Positions 11,170-22,700 of a stretch of 64,000 nucleotides of DNA are shown piece by piece (positions within the stretch are counted from its first letter, which is position 1; every line of letters begins with the position of its first letter). A program made the translations under genes and the position numbers. The notes beneath the pieces were generated by a model. That model saw nothing but the letters and a program-made list of their open reading frames with translations, had not been told where the DNA came from and did not search any database. The DNA comes from Isoetes taiwanensis (Eukaryota > Streptophyta > Lycopodiopsida > Isoetales > Isoetaceae): positions 3,580,563 to 3,644,562 of the forward strand of contig JAJEKV010000020.1 in assembly GCA_021234155.1 (NCBI GenBank). Reading direction: 5' to 3'.

Positions 11170-11408
11170 ATAGAGGTGGCACGGCTATTATTCGGGATAC
11201 CTGGCCCCTGAACCCTTGGTTGGGCTACCTTTAGTCGTGCAGACACATCCTTATATATGTGTTTATATGCATCTGTTTATACTCTTTGTTTATTTCATCA
11301 TGTGATGGGGCTTTGTCCCCCGCTCTAGTTTGGGCTTATGCCCTCTCTTTTGTATTGGGTCCCATAACCCGATTGGGTTTCCAAGAACGTTAAAATTATT
11401 ATCTTATC
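11170..11408 (+). mobile_element. LINE-type 3' end with simple-repeat tail
   Basis: The segment ends in TTTTGTATTGGGTCCCATA, a short stem-loop (ACCCGATTGGGT), then AACGTTAAAATTATTATC and TTATCTTATCTT. The same arrangement, including the TGTATTGGGTCCCATA string, occurs on the minus strand at 49.97-50.04 kb. This identifies it as the 3' end of a dispersed non-LTR family, here on the plus strand. The 5' limit is approximate. Confidence 0.65.
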
Positions 11409-12044
11409 TTAACACTAGAGTTGTCCACTGGACCATCTGTAGTCCATGGGCCAGAATTGGTCCATCGTACCTCTGCCACTTAAACCCATATATCTAGAGG
11501 GAAACACCTCCATTTTGCAATCTACCACCACCTTTTGAATCTTCACTTGATTCTTTATGATCTAGAAGAATTTCATGACCAATGAATTCACCCATATCTT
11601 GTGGTAATTGTCCAAACCTCATACAATTTAGCAGTTTTCGTACTAGTCCAGAACTGCATTCTTCATATTTTCTAGCACAAAGGGGTCCAAACCTTGCTAA
11701 AATCAAAAGCAAATGATTTTTTTTAATAAAACATATTGATTTGTATGTTTCCAAGTTTTTTCACTATTATATGACATTAGATGAAGTCGCCATACCCAAT
11801 TTTGCTCAAAAGCACTGTTTGAGGGTATGAATTATTTCTCTCTTACTATTATAAATTTTGGCATAATTCTTGTGGTCATAAGTTGTTGATTCTAAGAGCT
11901 ATAGTTTGATGTTTTTTTGAAGCATTCATAAGTTATGATAATTTCAATATTGACTAAAGAATCTCTTGTATGGAATTCAGGACAAAAATAAATCTAAAAT
12001 GATTTAATAAAACTCGTATATCGTCTTTAATAGGGTAATAAAAG
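11409..12044. other. AT-rich spacer starting with a 17-bp inverted-repeat arm
   Basis: TTAACACTAGAGTTGTC at about 11407-11423 recurs as its exact reverse complement near 18084-18101. A minus-strand frame at 11494-11754 (86 codons) has no recognisable domain. No other feature is supported. Confidence 0.4.
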
Positions 12045-12219
12045 ATGCAGGCTATGCACTACACTTATATCTACATAGATTATAATTTTATCAACCTATA
12101 TGTAGTAGTTAATCATTCTGATTGTGTTTGTTACTACAAGATATTAGAGTTTAAGTATGCTAATTGTTCATACAAGAAACTTATCGCGGCGGCCAAGGCC
12201 GCCGCGAACGTTTCTCTAG
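12045..12219 (+). mobile_element. Helitron/Helentron-like 3' terminus with GC hairpin and CTAG end
   Basis: A perfect 10-bp GC stem (CGCGGCGGCC, 12185-12194) with a 2-nt loop pairs with 12197-12206. After a 9-nt gap comes CTAG at 12216-12219, followed by T. Hairpin plus about 10 nt plus CTRR then T is the classic 3' end of Helitron transposons. The 22 nt at 12171-12192 recur inverted at 39978-39999, just beyond the endonuclease end of the Helentron-like element. I could not place a 5' end, so the stated start is only a minimum. Confidence 0.6.
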
Positions 12220-12329
12220 TTTCAACCCGCTGAGGTTTGGCCCACTATTAACGTTCAACATGTCAATGCAATGCATGCTTAATAATGGGTTTTTATTCAC
12301 AAGGGTGCGAGACCACATGTGGTAGCATT

Positions 12330-12770
12330 TATGAATTGCCGAACAGGCGGGATTTGGACCCACATTGTTGCCTTGTGTCCTCTTGCCCATACGATAGATA
12401 GTTGCTGTGAGACGACCATGAGATTCCCAATGCTAGTATCCCTTTCTCTCTTTTATCCTCTCCTTTTTATCACCCGATACTAGTCAGTGGGGTTTGAGCC
12501 TGGATGGGTGCTGCCCAGAACCAATGGCCTGACCACTAGGCTAACAGCGCGGTTGCCATTATCTCTTTCTCGCCATCCATTGCTAGTCAGTGGGTTTTGA
12601 GCCTGGATGGGTGATGCCCAGAACCAATGGCCTGACCACTAGGCTAACAACACGATGGACCTTTTTTGTTTATTTAGCTGCACCCGATGATGGGCAGTGG
12701 GCTTCGAGCCTGGACGGGGGTTTCCCATAACCATTAGCTTAACCACTTGGCCGTCAACGCGGTGAGCATC
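12330..12770 (-). mobile_element. Three tandem tRNA-derived SINE heads plus one further tRNA-like segment
   Basis: On the minus strand, units at about 12479-12556, 12583-12655 and 12684-12767 each show an A-box-like core (TAGCCTAGTGGTCAGG in two; GGCCAAGTGGTTAAGC in the third) and, about 40 nt later, a B-box-like core (GGCTCAAACCC or GGCTCGAAGCCC). This matches Leu/Ser-type tRNA organisation. A fourth, weaker tRNA-like segment with GGGTCCAAATCCCGCC lies at 12340-12390. The acceptor stems do not pair well, so these are SINE heads or tRNA relics rather than working tRNAs. Confidence 0.6.
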
Positions 12771-13770
12771 TTTTTATCTCTGGCTCTTTTGTTTAATGTA
12801 ATTTATTTGTTTAATGTTTCTAGTTTGATTTCTTGAAGAATAGATGTGGGGAACCTCATGGTAATCAAACAGCATGCCAAAAGACCATGTGGGCAAGAAT
12901 TTGCGATCTGAAAGCTAGGCATTGCAGATAGAGAACAAAGAAATGGACTCCTCGGAAGCCATGCCAGGACAGAAACAGAGGTAGATTCGATTTTATGGGC
13001 TCATATATTGTAAAGCATGTAAAACCTTTCCATCTAGAAGTATTGAGGAAAATGCCATCTGAGTTTAGCATTTGCAAGCAATTAGCATTAGCATTTTCTA
13101 GACTCGTGTGAGATTCCAAACAATCCCATCCATCTATTAAAAATATCATGGAATGTTCCGTAGCATATTACATCTAAACTAAATCAAGACCTTCTAAGAG
13201 ACACTCTGCCCTCCAACACAACGAGCAACCAAAAAAAAGAAAGATCTGAAACCAGAAGAAATTTGAGAGTCCATAAGGTTATGGGTTTCTAGCGGATTGA
13301 TACACCAATTCTAAGATATAGATGCATCCATGGCCTAAATAGTTGTCATACTATACGAAACTACAAAAGTAAATATTGTGGCATTTGCAATAAGAAAAAA
13401 ATTGAGCTTGGCTTTGCTTGATTAGTTAGGTCGAGTTCATTCAGCCCCACTGGTGTTTTTATGATGCTGTTTTTGCTCTCTGTTTTTCCCAACTTAAAAA
13501 GCCAATGTACCACCCCGTTTCAATTGGCCCCCCTTCTATAACAGTGCCCAAACTTAATATGCTAATTCGTGCCCACCTCTGGCAAACTTGATATAAGGTT
13601 TTCCATGATGCTTTAGTTTGCTTGTTGAATAATAGTCTTCCAATGCAAGAATACTATGGCATACGGACCAACAAAGGATGAAACAGAACTTGGTAGTAAT
13701 AATATTTAAGCAGAAGAACAAAACGGTAACTTATGTGAGTACCTGCTTGTATATATTATACAAGACAGGC
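12771..13770. other. AT-rich spacer, no gene recognised
   Basis: Nothing is supported beyond short random frames, such as one of 94 codons on the minus strand at 12865-13149 without recognisable motifs. Confidence 0.4.
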
Positions 13771-13793
13771 ATGCGGCGGCGTTGCCGCCGCAT
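13771..13793. repeat. GC-rich perfect hairpin
   Basis: ATGCGGCGGC at 13771-13780, loop GTT, then the exact complement at 13784-13793. The stem core GCGGCGGC matches the one in the 12.2 kb terminus, but no CTRR lies 8-12 nt away on either strand. It may be a subterminal hairpin of a related element. Confidence 0.55.
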
Positions 13794-13887
13794 TGGTTAA
13801 ACGCCAAATGGTTTTGGTGGATCAGGTTTTAATATATCGTAGATACAAATAATATCGTTTGAGCTGAGTTGTATTTCTATATGGTGT

Positions 13888-13998
13888 TGGGAGTTAGTGA
13901 TAACTGATATATGAATTATGTTTGTTTGCACAAAGTACAATTTAAAGTTAGTGATAACTGATATATGAATTATGTCTGTTTGCACAAAGTACAATTTA
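13888..13998. repeat. Tandem duplication of about 54 bp
   Basis: GTTAGTGATAACTGATATAT and the following ~34 bp occur twice in direct orientation, starting near 13893 and 13947, with one or two differences. A small local duplication in otherwise featureless DNA. Confidence 0.9.
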
Positions 13999-15437
13999 AT
14001 GTCATACATGCAGTTCACTGCCCTTTTCTAAGAGTTGGACTTTCCCCAACTAGTACCTGGATTCTAGACTAGCCTTGAAAAGCGCAGTCTCTTTCTCAAG
14101 GTAAGATTGATACAACCTGTTTTCTGCATCACATTCACATAAAAAAAAAATTAAATTAATCACATAGCCTTCTCTTTATTCCAGTGAGCATGCTCTGTGA
14201 ATGCAAGAGTTGGACGGATTGTTACACTTTCAACCTGTTTTTTTTTGCAAAAGTTCAGAGCAAAGGCAGAACAACGACCTCTAAATCGAGATTCTTACCT
14301 GGCAAGCTATTGTCGGGTAAGACATAAAGGCCAGCAGGCTTTGTCTTAGCCACTATACATTCTGTATTTCTCTATTCTTGCACAACAGTCACATAACTTA
14401 TAGATTAATTACAAAGGACCCAGACGAAAAAAGAGGTAATAATATAGGCCAGCAAGAAAGTGTATGGAGAAGAGGGAGATGGCAATCGGGATCTCTTATA
14501 GAACTATTGACAAATGGAAAGCTCTGCCATTAGCATGTAGAACTATTAACAAATGGGAAGTTCTGTTATTAGCAAGTTTGGCAGTTCAAGTAAGTAGGCA
14601 GTTCAAATAGTTGGCGCACAGAAAGCTTTCAAGTAGAGATCAGCAATGGTTGCATGCAAGGTAGTGCCAGATTTTCGGATTTCAAGCTTGCTGCTCCGGA
14701 TTTCCAATCACAGATTTTTTTGGCAAATGGATTTGGCTTTAGGTTAGCTAGAAATTTAAGTCTGCATTTCAGCTTCTGTCTTCTGCAAAGATATCTGCAT
14801 CTAAGGTGAAGCTTGTAGCCAGATGCCAGCCGAATTCATCTTCACATAAATTTTCTTGGCCCAATCTATCCAAAATGCTCTGGCCCGAATGAAAACCCCT
14901 GTTTGCTACAAAATCTCCTGCTTCCATGTTTCCAGATACATTCTAACACACCGCCTATAGCTTAAAGTGGCAAACCAAAATGAAGAAAGCAAGCAGAAGA
15001 AATGGAACCTGCATAAAACCGATGTCTTCTCTGTTGAACGGAGAACCCAAGCTCGGCTATGGTGCCTTTAAGACCCTCCACCTCTTTAAAACCTCTGATA
15101 CCTCTGAAACACTGTGGCAGACCAGAACAGTCAATCTACTCAAGGGCTACTGCTTGGAATTAGCTCATCTAGTTTATTGGATGAAAAATCACGGCGGCCC
15201 TGCAAAGGGCAACTTTAAATATCTTAAAAGACAGGGTCTTCAAAACACTAGCACACAACTTACGGCCTTTGTCTCAACTCTAACCTTCCAGGCCCTCATA
15301 CCAGTTTAAGACCCTCGTTTTTAAGCGCAGAGATTTCTCTCTCTGATCTGAAGCCCAAAGCAAGGCGCTCCACCGGACGCTAAAGCCCCGTTTCTGCTTA
15401 ACCTGAAGAAATCCTGGCCCTCCATCCCAATCTAACT
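13999..15437. other. Intergenic sequence, no gene recognised
   Basis: An imperfect direct duplication of about 42 bp occurs at 14500-14580 (GAACTATTNACAAATGG core). A plus-strand frame of 109 codons at 14980-15309 has no recognisable domain. Confidence 0.35.
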
Positions 15438-15520
15438 TGCTGACGTGGAATTTTTTCCCCTGTACACGTCATCTTTTTCTTGCTCCACGTCACTTTTTTT
15501 TCCTCAAGCCACGTCACATT
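15438..15520. promoter_or_regulatory. Cluster of four ACGT (TGACGTG/CACGTCA) elements
   Basis: TGACGTGG at 15441, ACACGTCA at 15464, CCACGTCA at 15485 and CCACGTCA at 15509 sit 20-24 bp apart in a pyrimidine-rich tract. The CACGTCA core is the bZIP-type hybrid G/C-box of plant promoters. The cluster lies beyond the 3' end of the DUF1218 relic, so it may be a relic promoter of an unidentified plus-strand transcript. Confidence 0.4.
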
Positions 15521-15705
15521 TCAAAAACACCTACATAATTTTATATGATGAGAGATATACACAAAATGTATATAATAGTTACAATAGAGAGACAAAATTG
15601 TTAAGCAGAAAGATCAAGTTGCAGATACCAAAAAAGACACCATTAATCAGAAGTAGAAATTTCTCAAGAAGAGAAGCCTATCTAGGAATTCTCAAGAAGA
15701 GAAGC

Positions 15706-16497
15706 TTATCGAGAGTATGAGGCCATTCCAACTGATGGACCTCCATAAGGTGCTTGCCATGAAGCTTCCTGAGCTTTCACTAAGCACAGGTAATATGCCT
15801 CACTCAGCAACATGGGAAAGAAGATAAACGCTGCAGCTGCTGAAATTCAAGTCAAAAGCTCCTTCATAACCTTCACTTTTAGTCCGGTATGCTGCTTTGG
15901 TTGCGCCTGCTACTAGGCATCCAGCTGATATAATGAATGAGAGCCTGCAAGAACACGTCCTTAAGTTCAAACTCAAATCTCAAGATGCTTGTTATTGTGT
16001 CTATAAATCCCAGGCAATCGCACATTAGATTCTTACCATGAGAATATAAACAAATAATTGCAAAGACTCGAGCTCCACTAGGCTTCAAAGGATTAGATCC
16101 ACACAAACACCTTGTCAAGCCCATGACAACAACCTGGGCAAACAGAAGGAAAAAGAAGGCCCCAACCCCTAGACCTGTGGTAACATCTTTGCAGTAACTA
16201 CAGTATGTTAAACTTGTTGTTGAATCCTTCTTGATTGCAACCTGCATTGAGACAAATGGAAAGATAAGAGATTCGGATACATACATTTTTATCTTGCGTT
16301 AGTCCTAAATTTGCACACATAATCATACTAACATTATAATGACAAAAACCTCCAGAAGAACTGCATTAGGAGTATTTGACAGAAGCAACCAAACTGCTTA
16401 AACACCTGCAAATCTAACTTTAGCAGCCACAAAGTGCTTCTGTGAAAGAAATACCAGCCCAATGACAACAGCAAAGAGTCTAAGAAACCATGCAATT
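15706..16497 (-). pseudogene. DUF1218 (MWL/VCC-type) membrane protein gene, decayed
   Basis: DUF1218 proteins are four-helix plant membrane proteins linked to lignin and vascular patterning. Exon relics on the minus strand: 16496-16406 (a transmembrane stretch FLRLFAVVIGLVFL), 16241-16037 (TYCSYCKDVTTGLGVGAFFF, then QVVVMGLTRCLCG and SGARVFAII) and 15944-15706 (SFIISAGCLVAGATKAAYRT, then AAAFIFFPMLLSEAYYLC). Donors GTGTTT and GTAAGA and acceptors ATGCAG and TTGCAG fit. Two single-base indels break it: near 16051, where FIFSW needs one more base, and near 15842, before the last helix. No ATG is in frame with the first exon relic. The ending PSVGMASYSR then TAA is plausible. A decayed copy is most likely; sequencing indels are the alternative. 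Confidence 0.72.
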
Positions 16498-18100
16498 TAT
16501 TGCATAGAAATAACATAAAGCTTATCAACCCCAAACACTCAACTATTGGGCCTTCCCAAATGCGAGATACTTTTGAGAATTAACAGATCTCTAGCACCAC
16601 AATGTCTTCGGGGGTATCCACCAGCTCTAGCAGAGTATGACGCCTTCTTGTTGCCATAGCCACAGCTGAAAGCAGAAAGGGAAAACCACTTGCCTTCTTT
16701 AAGCTTTAGCTATCTAACGAATGGTTCCTCTTGTAATCTTGTTCCAACAGTTCATCCTGTAGACCTGTGCAAAACCCTCTAAAACACTTGTGCCCTCACC
16801 AAAGTAAAAAACGATCTGCAAAATCCCTTCATAAAGGTCGGCTTCCTCAAATTTTAAGCAGAATCTGGCCATTCACACCATTTACACCGGAAGTGGGTTG
16901 AAGATTTCCGTAAAAAAGGGCTCTTCCTGCACAGAAGCACCTAAGAAATAATAAGAAAGAGAGAAGAGGACCCAGGGATTCATTCCGGCGGGTCAAGAAC
17001 CCTATAAATGCATTCGGAAGGAGGGGCGCCGAAACGGAGCGCAGAAGAAGAAGGCATGTGGGGTTTTATTCCGGCGAAGCTCGCCATGCCACAACAGTTG
17101 AGCTGAGGTCGTGCCCGCCATCGCCAATAGCCAGGCGTCCAAATCGCAGGAGGAGATTGTCCAAAAAATTATACGTGGCATCTAAACATCGAAAACGATT
17201 GCGGCGCAGAAAAAATACCCACGACAAAAACAGAAAATAGAAATTGGAAACTGACTTATATATGTTCAGATAGTTCATCTTTTAGGAAATGCTATATTTT
17301 TTATGAATGCAAGGCTTCATTGGCAACATGGATCTCAAATTTGATGTGAAAGTGACATAGTAGTTGCAAGATCTAAATATAAATATCTACGGTCCATTAA
17401 TGGTCAATACTTAGACTTCTCAAAATTTGAATCATTTAATCAAGATAACACTCTTTTTCAACTCACATATAATAATACATGTGCATAGAGGTTCTTGATG
17501 TTATATATTGCAAAAAATACAAAGAAACCTATTCTCTTGCTATCATAAACTTATTAATGTGTTTGCTACCAGAAGTATTGTAGGTTAAGTATGATAATAA
17601 TGCATGTAGATCATCTTTCATGATGAGCTATATGTTTTATTATGGATGCAAGCCTTGGTAATATAGTTCTCTAATTTCATGTTAAAATAATTATTGATCC
17701 ACAGAAGACAGAAAACAGGTTGACCCTGTCATGTTCGATGAACCCTATCTTCCTTCTCATACCTTGGAATGAGGTGCAGTTTTTTGTGTTGTACTCTCTA
17801 ACTCGCATAGAAAAATAAGAAAATACTGAAAAAAAATCAAAAAAATCATTTTGTTAAGTCAGTTTTACCTTATGTAAATATAAGGCAGTCTTGGCATGAC
17901 CCCCTTGGATTCAACTAAGCATAACTTCCAAGAATGGAAGTAGATAGATTTTTAGATATTTTTCATATGGAATATGACTGCCACATATGAACTTTTAGGA
18001 AGGATTTTATTGAATTTTGAGCCATTGATTTTATATGAGTTTTCAAGTGAACAGTGCAAATACACCATTTTTGGTCCATCGCCTGACAACTCTAGTGTTA
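16498..18100. other. 5' flank of the DUF1218 relic and AT-rich spacer
   Basis: A TATA-like CCTATAAATGC at about 17000 precedes a short plus-strand frame starting at 17056 (MWGFIPAKLAMPQQLS then stop), too short to call. Segments near 17280-17340 and 17620-17690 are diverged direct duplicates. 17550-17600 resembles 12125-12165. The 17-bp inverted arm matching 11.41 kb ends at about 18101. Confidence 0.35.
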
Positions 18101-18199
18101 ATGCTCAGTCCAAGGATTGAGCCCAATTTACTGGCATGAAGATATATTTAAACAACTATTCCAGGGAGTAAGGGAATACATAGGTTGTGAGGTAATCTC

Positions 18200-19744
18200 G
18201 GTGAGAGCCCCCAAGGTTTGGGTTCAATTGGACATCCTCAAACCAACACCAAAACAATTAGAGTACAAAGATAACCCCGTGACATTGAAAGTTTGATAAA
18301 CAATTGGTTTGGGCTACCCATCCCCTGCAACATCTGTGGCATTAGACTTCATGGTGGAGGGGTGTGCATGAGGGAACAACCTATAGAAATCATCCATGAT
18401 AATATAAAAAAAGTGTCCGGAAACAAACAGGTTAATAATGATGGATGGATTCCTGCTCAAAGGAAGAAGAAAGCCAATTCTAATGGAAGTACCAAAAGAC
18501 TTGAGAGAAAAAGGAAAGCCAAAAAACAGAAACAGGTAACAGAAATGGAAAGAATGGACCTTTGGAGACAAAGGAAAGAATGGAGGAGGAAGGAACAAGA
18601 GAATAAAGTGGTCAGTGGTATCAAGGTCCTTGTAAGTCCTACTGGACAATCAAGTCCAAAAGGCCAAGAAATAATACCAATAAGGCTAATATACTGGACA
18701 ATGGACTAATAAGTGCTAATGGTCAAGGAGCAGCTTTGACCTCCAGTTAAGCTAAAGTCCTTAGAAGTCCAAAGGGCCAAGGGATTGTTCAGTCTAAAGG
18801 GAAAGCTAAAGATGACATGATCAAAGACGCAAAATGGGTTGTTACACCTACACATCTGATGAGGAGTATCAAACTAATGATAATAGAACCTCTCTGCCCA
18901 AGGATCAATGAATATCCAGATACATCTAACCCTGATCGATTATCAGGAGGCACTCTTTTGTTTCAAGGGGAAAGATTCAAGTTATCCCCTGCCATCCCTA
19001 ATATAATGCTGTTCACATCTCCAGACAAAAACCTTATTGAGAAGGAGGAAAGATCTGATTTGAGTGAGGAATTAATGAAACTCATAAACCAGAAGGAGTT
19101 AGACATGTTGGTAGAAATGGATAAGGGTATGCAGAGTGGGCCCTTAAAATTGACTCCAAATACCCAGACTGATATGGTGCCATGCACTCTAGAGAAATTC
19201 CAAACTCTAAGGGATAAGGTGGAATTTAATTTTGTTTTTCACGAGATCGTCTATGGATGACTTGTGTTTGGAGGGAATTGATGACACATTTGCTGGTACA
19301 GAGGAAATAATTATGTCTGATGAGAGCAGTATTGAGGAATCCTTACTCCCAGATACAACGGAAAAAGAAAATTTCTTCACACCTCTCCCAAGCAAGGAAA
19401 GAAATAATCTATTAATTCTCTAATTGTAGCCCAGCTCTCAACCTGAGGGTATGGGCTAGAAAGTCTTATCCTGCTTAATGAAGTTGATCAGCTGGAATTT
19501 GAGGGGTATCAAAGGACCCCTCAAAAGGAAAAGAGCTTTAATTGCTCTTAGAGAAATGAAGGCAAATATTATATTGCTGCAGGAGCATAGGCACTATCTT
19601 AGGAGCCAACTTCTTTTTTCTAATTTGCAAGAATCTCAAACTCACGGATTAGTCTCTCCTATACTCTTTCGAGAGTATTGTCAGATTAACCAAAACTTAG
19701 AAATGCGAATGCTTAGCAGGGAACGAATGTATCGAATCAGATAG
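18200..19744 (+). mobile_element. 5' half of an L1-type LINE (ORF1 and start of ORF2)
   Basis: Plant L1-clade non-LTR retrotransposon, decayed. ORF1 relic covers about 18200-19422: AKVWVQLDILKP-like lead-in, a CCHC zinc knuckle (CNICGIRLHGGGVC, fitting C-x2-C-x4-H-x4-C) near 18326-18370, then a Lys/Arg-rich stretch. ORF2 opens at ATG 19478 with the apurinic-type endonuclease start (ISWNLRGIKGPLKRKRAL, then LLQEHRH). Homology stops by about 19640-19744 and seems to resume at 23285. The frames carry stops and shifts, so the copy is dead. Confidence 0.75.
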
Positions 19745-22700
19745 AGGTTAGAAAACTACATTGAACTCAAGCAATGCACTACTTGGACTAAAGATCTGGT
19801 CCTGCCGATTATACCTGAAAGCCATTGCCACTTTCTAACCAAGCAAAAACTAGCCAAAGCTCGGATATGGCACCGCCTAGCTCCATCGCCTAGCTAATGA
19901 TAATTTAAAATGATAAACTCCTAAATCTCTAAATGCATCTTCTTGTCAATTGCAAGGTGATCATAATAGTGCGTAGTTGTGGAAGCATCAATGGGTATTC
20001 CAATATGCAACCCATTGATGAACAGTGTTCATCTTCTTTTATTTTCCCCTACACCTTAGGAACCCCAACGAAAAAACGAATCACCTCTACTTTCCCGCCG
20101 CTGAATCCCTCCCCGGGACCAAGCAACAATGACCACCACCAAAAAAACGAACGACAATCTACTTTCCCGCGACTGGATTCGACCTCCCGCAGAGCAGATC
20201 CGATGCTTGTAAGCATTAGCTTTGCTATGTTTCTTCATTGAGGCGTTTCTCAAAGGGGCTCGACCAGGGATAGGAGAGGAGGTAAAACGGAAACTTTATT
20301 CTAAGAATTTTGATTATACTGAGAGAGAAAAGGGCACCTAAATAAAGTGTCAATCTAGAACTGGCAACATAGAGTCTACTCTTTAGAATAATGCTTGGCT
20401 TATGTCATTGTACACATATAAGAAGAATTGCAGCATCAGTGGCTGGACTGCTGATTAATTGGCTAGGCAAATGAATTTGAATATATTACTGTTCCCTTCC
20501 CCGTGATATGCTTAAATTTCAGTTTAGCGTAGTTACCCGAGGTTAAGCTCCCTATGCGCTTTAGATACTTTTTACTGCATTTTTGCCCTTGCATTAGTCA
20601 GAGATAGTTTAGGTCAGGAATACTGGAAAATGCTGCTGCACTAGAGAGCAAAGAGCAGGTTTTGGCCTGGAAAGATCACATTAACACGGATTAGCAATAC
20701 CATTTTACATACGAGATTCTTATTTTGGCATTTGCATTTCCAGTTGTTTTGGACTTCACGATGGCATCGGAATACGAGGCTCATTATTGTCATCCTCTAT
20801 ATACATACAAGTGCAGGGGAGATGGGGATTCCCCAATACTTGTGCATCGCATACTTGTCTGCAGTGATGGCAATACAAACACCAAGAAACTTGTAGGAGT
20901 TTGCTTCGTTTTCTTTCTAATGCTACTTGCATCAAATAGGGTGGGTATGGATTACAATAGTCTCCTTTATTTTCTTTCAGAAAACTAAAGTTGTTAAGAT
21001 GTAATTGTAAAATACCATCCACCATTATCTATTGTCTTGCAAAGGGGTTTTGATTGATGCTGTCTTTAAATATGCAGAAGAACTTCATAATAAATGATTT
21101 TATCCTTAGCTTTCCGCAGGAATAATATAACCTTTCTAAAGCCGGCTAGATCACAAAAAACAGGCAATCAATGAAGCCTCCAAAGCCAGTGATGTGTGCT
21201 CCAAGAACCAAACAGGTTAAAATTTATTACTTACATGTTGTCAAGGACATGGGGGTAGCCAAGGTGACAGCTTGCATCGTAATCTGGAGTTTTTACTGGA
21301 CATTCAGGAAACATTCATCAGCATTGATGCTGGATCAACTATTTGAGCACATATCTGCAGTATATTAATGAGCACTGAGCTTGTAGGACAAGCTAAGAAT
21401 GCAGAACTGATATATCTCATTCATAGTTGCCATTGCATTGGCGTCATGAATGTTGTAGTTGTTGTTTGCGAATTCATCACGAAGACACAGTCTGCTGCAT
21501 TATTAAGGAACTGCATGTATCCGGAATCTTAAGGAAATAATGTGCACTATCCAGAGCACATAGTGAATCTTCATGTTCTTTGGTTATGCCACAGATTCTT
21601 TTATAAAACTATACAGGGTTTGGAAACATGGGTCCTACAAGGAGCTCAATGATTAGGACATGCACATATTTATTATATGTCGTGTCCTGCATAAATTGCC
21701 TCTTTCTAATAGCCCTACCCTTTTTAGGTACTCCTTTCTTCTTGCATTGATCTTGACCAAATTGAGCTCATTTAGGAGGTGCCAGAAAGCACTACTGATA
21801 TCTGGTCAGTTTCATGGAGTTTGGGAAGCAGCAGATTTCCCAGAGTTGATGTCCATATTGGACGTACCTTGCATCATCCTATTAAGCTTTCCCCATCCTA
21901 TGGATTGATTGATCCTCCCTTACTAGTACAGCCTTGGCTTAAGTCTATGCTTCTGATTTATTTATGTCGAATTGTTTTTTCCTAATCTAAGGAAAAAATT
22001 TACTTATCTTTTTCAGGTTAAACTGGATACAAAATTCTGTTGGACCCCTTTGTTTATCGGATTGCTGTACATTATGTGGACCAGAAATATGGTACAGGAA
22101 GGTATGTCTCAGGGAGGAAGGAGGAAGAGAAAGGATGGAGAGAGAGATTTCTAAAGATCCAAGATTCAGTGGGTCTATGGGATCAAGTAGTCTGGACCCA
22201 GGAACCTTATTGTCTATCTAAGTGAAGTAGATTGAATGGAACTCTAGATGCCCGATTAAAAAAATAAGGAGGCATGGTCTGGCATACCAAAAATTAGGTC
22301 TGGAAACGTATTTCACCGTAGGAGACTCTTTTTATCCTCCATTTTCTTCTGAAATCGCATTTGTCTTTCATCTTTATGGAAAGTCTCTATCCTTACGCTG
22401 TGTAGGATGCAACTTTTTACTGTTGGTTCCTCCTTTTTTTGCACTTTCTAAAAGACATATTAAAGCCACAGACTTCTGAATATGGAAATCCATAAGCTGT
22501 TGTTTTTTATATAAAGCTGCTCCAGCTTATTGACTCCTTGCTATGTCAAATTACTGGTACGTTAAATTAAAGTGGCAAATGGCATGTTCCCTTCATCTCA
22601 GCCCAGTTCCTTAAAAAAGCCATGTTTATGCATCCTTTGCATCATATGATATTGCTTCAAATGCAGCCGCAGCATACATATCATACTTAGGCCGTGATAT

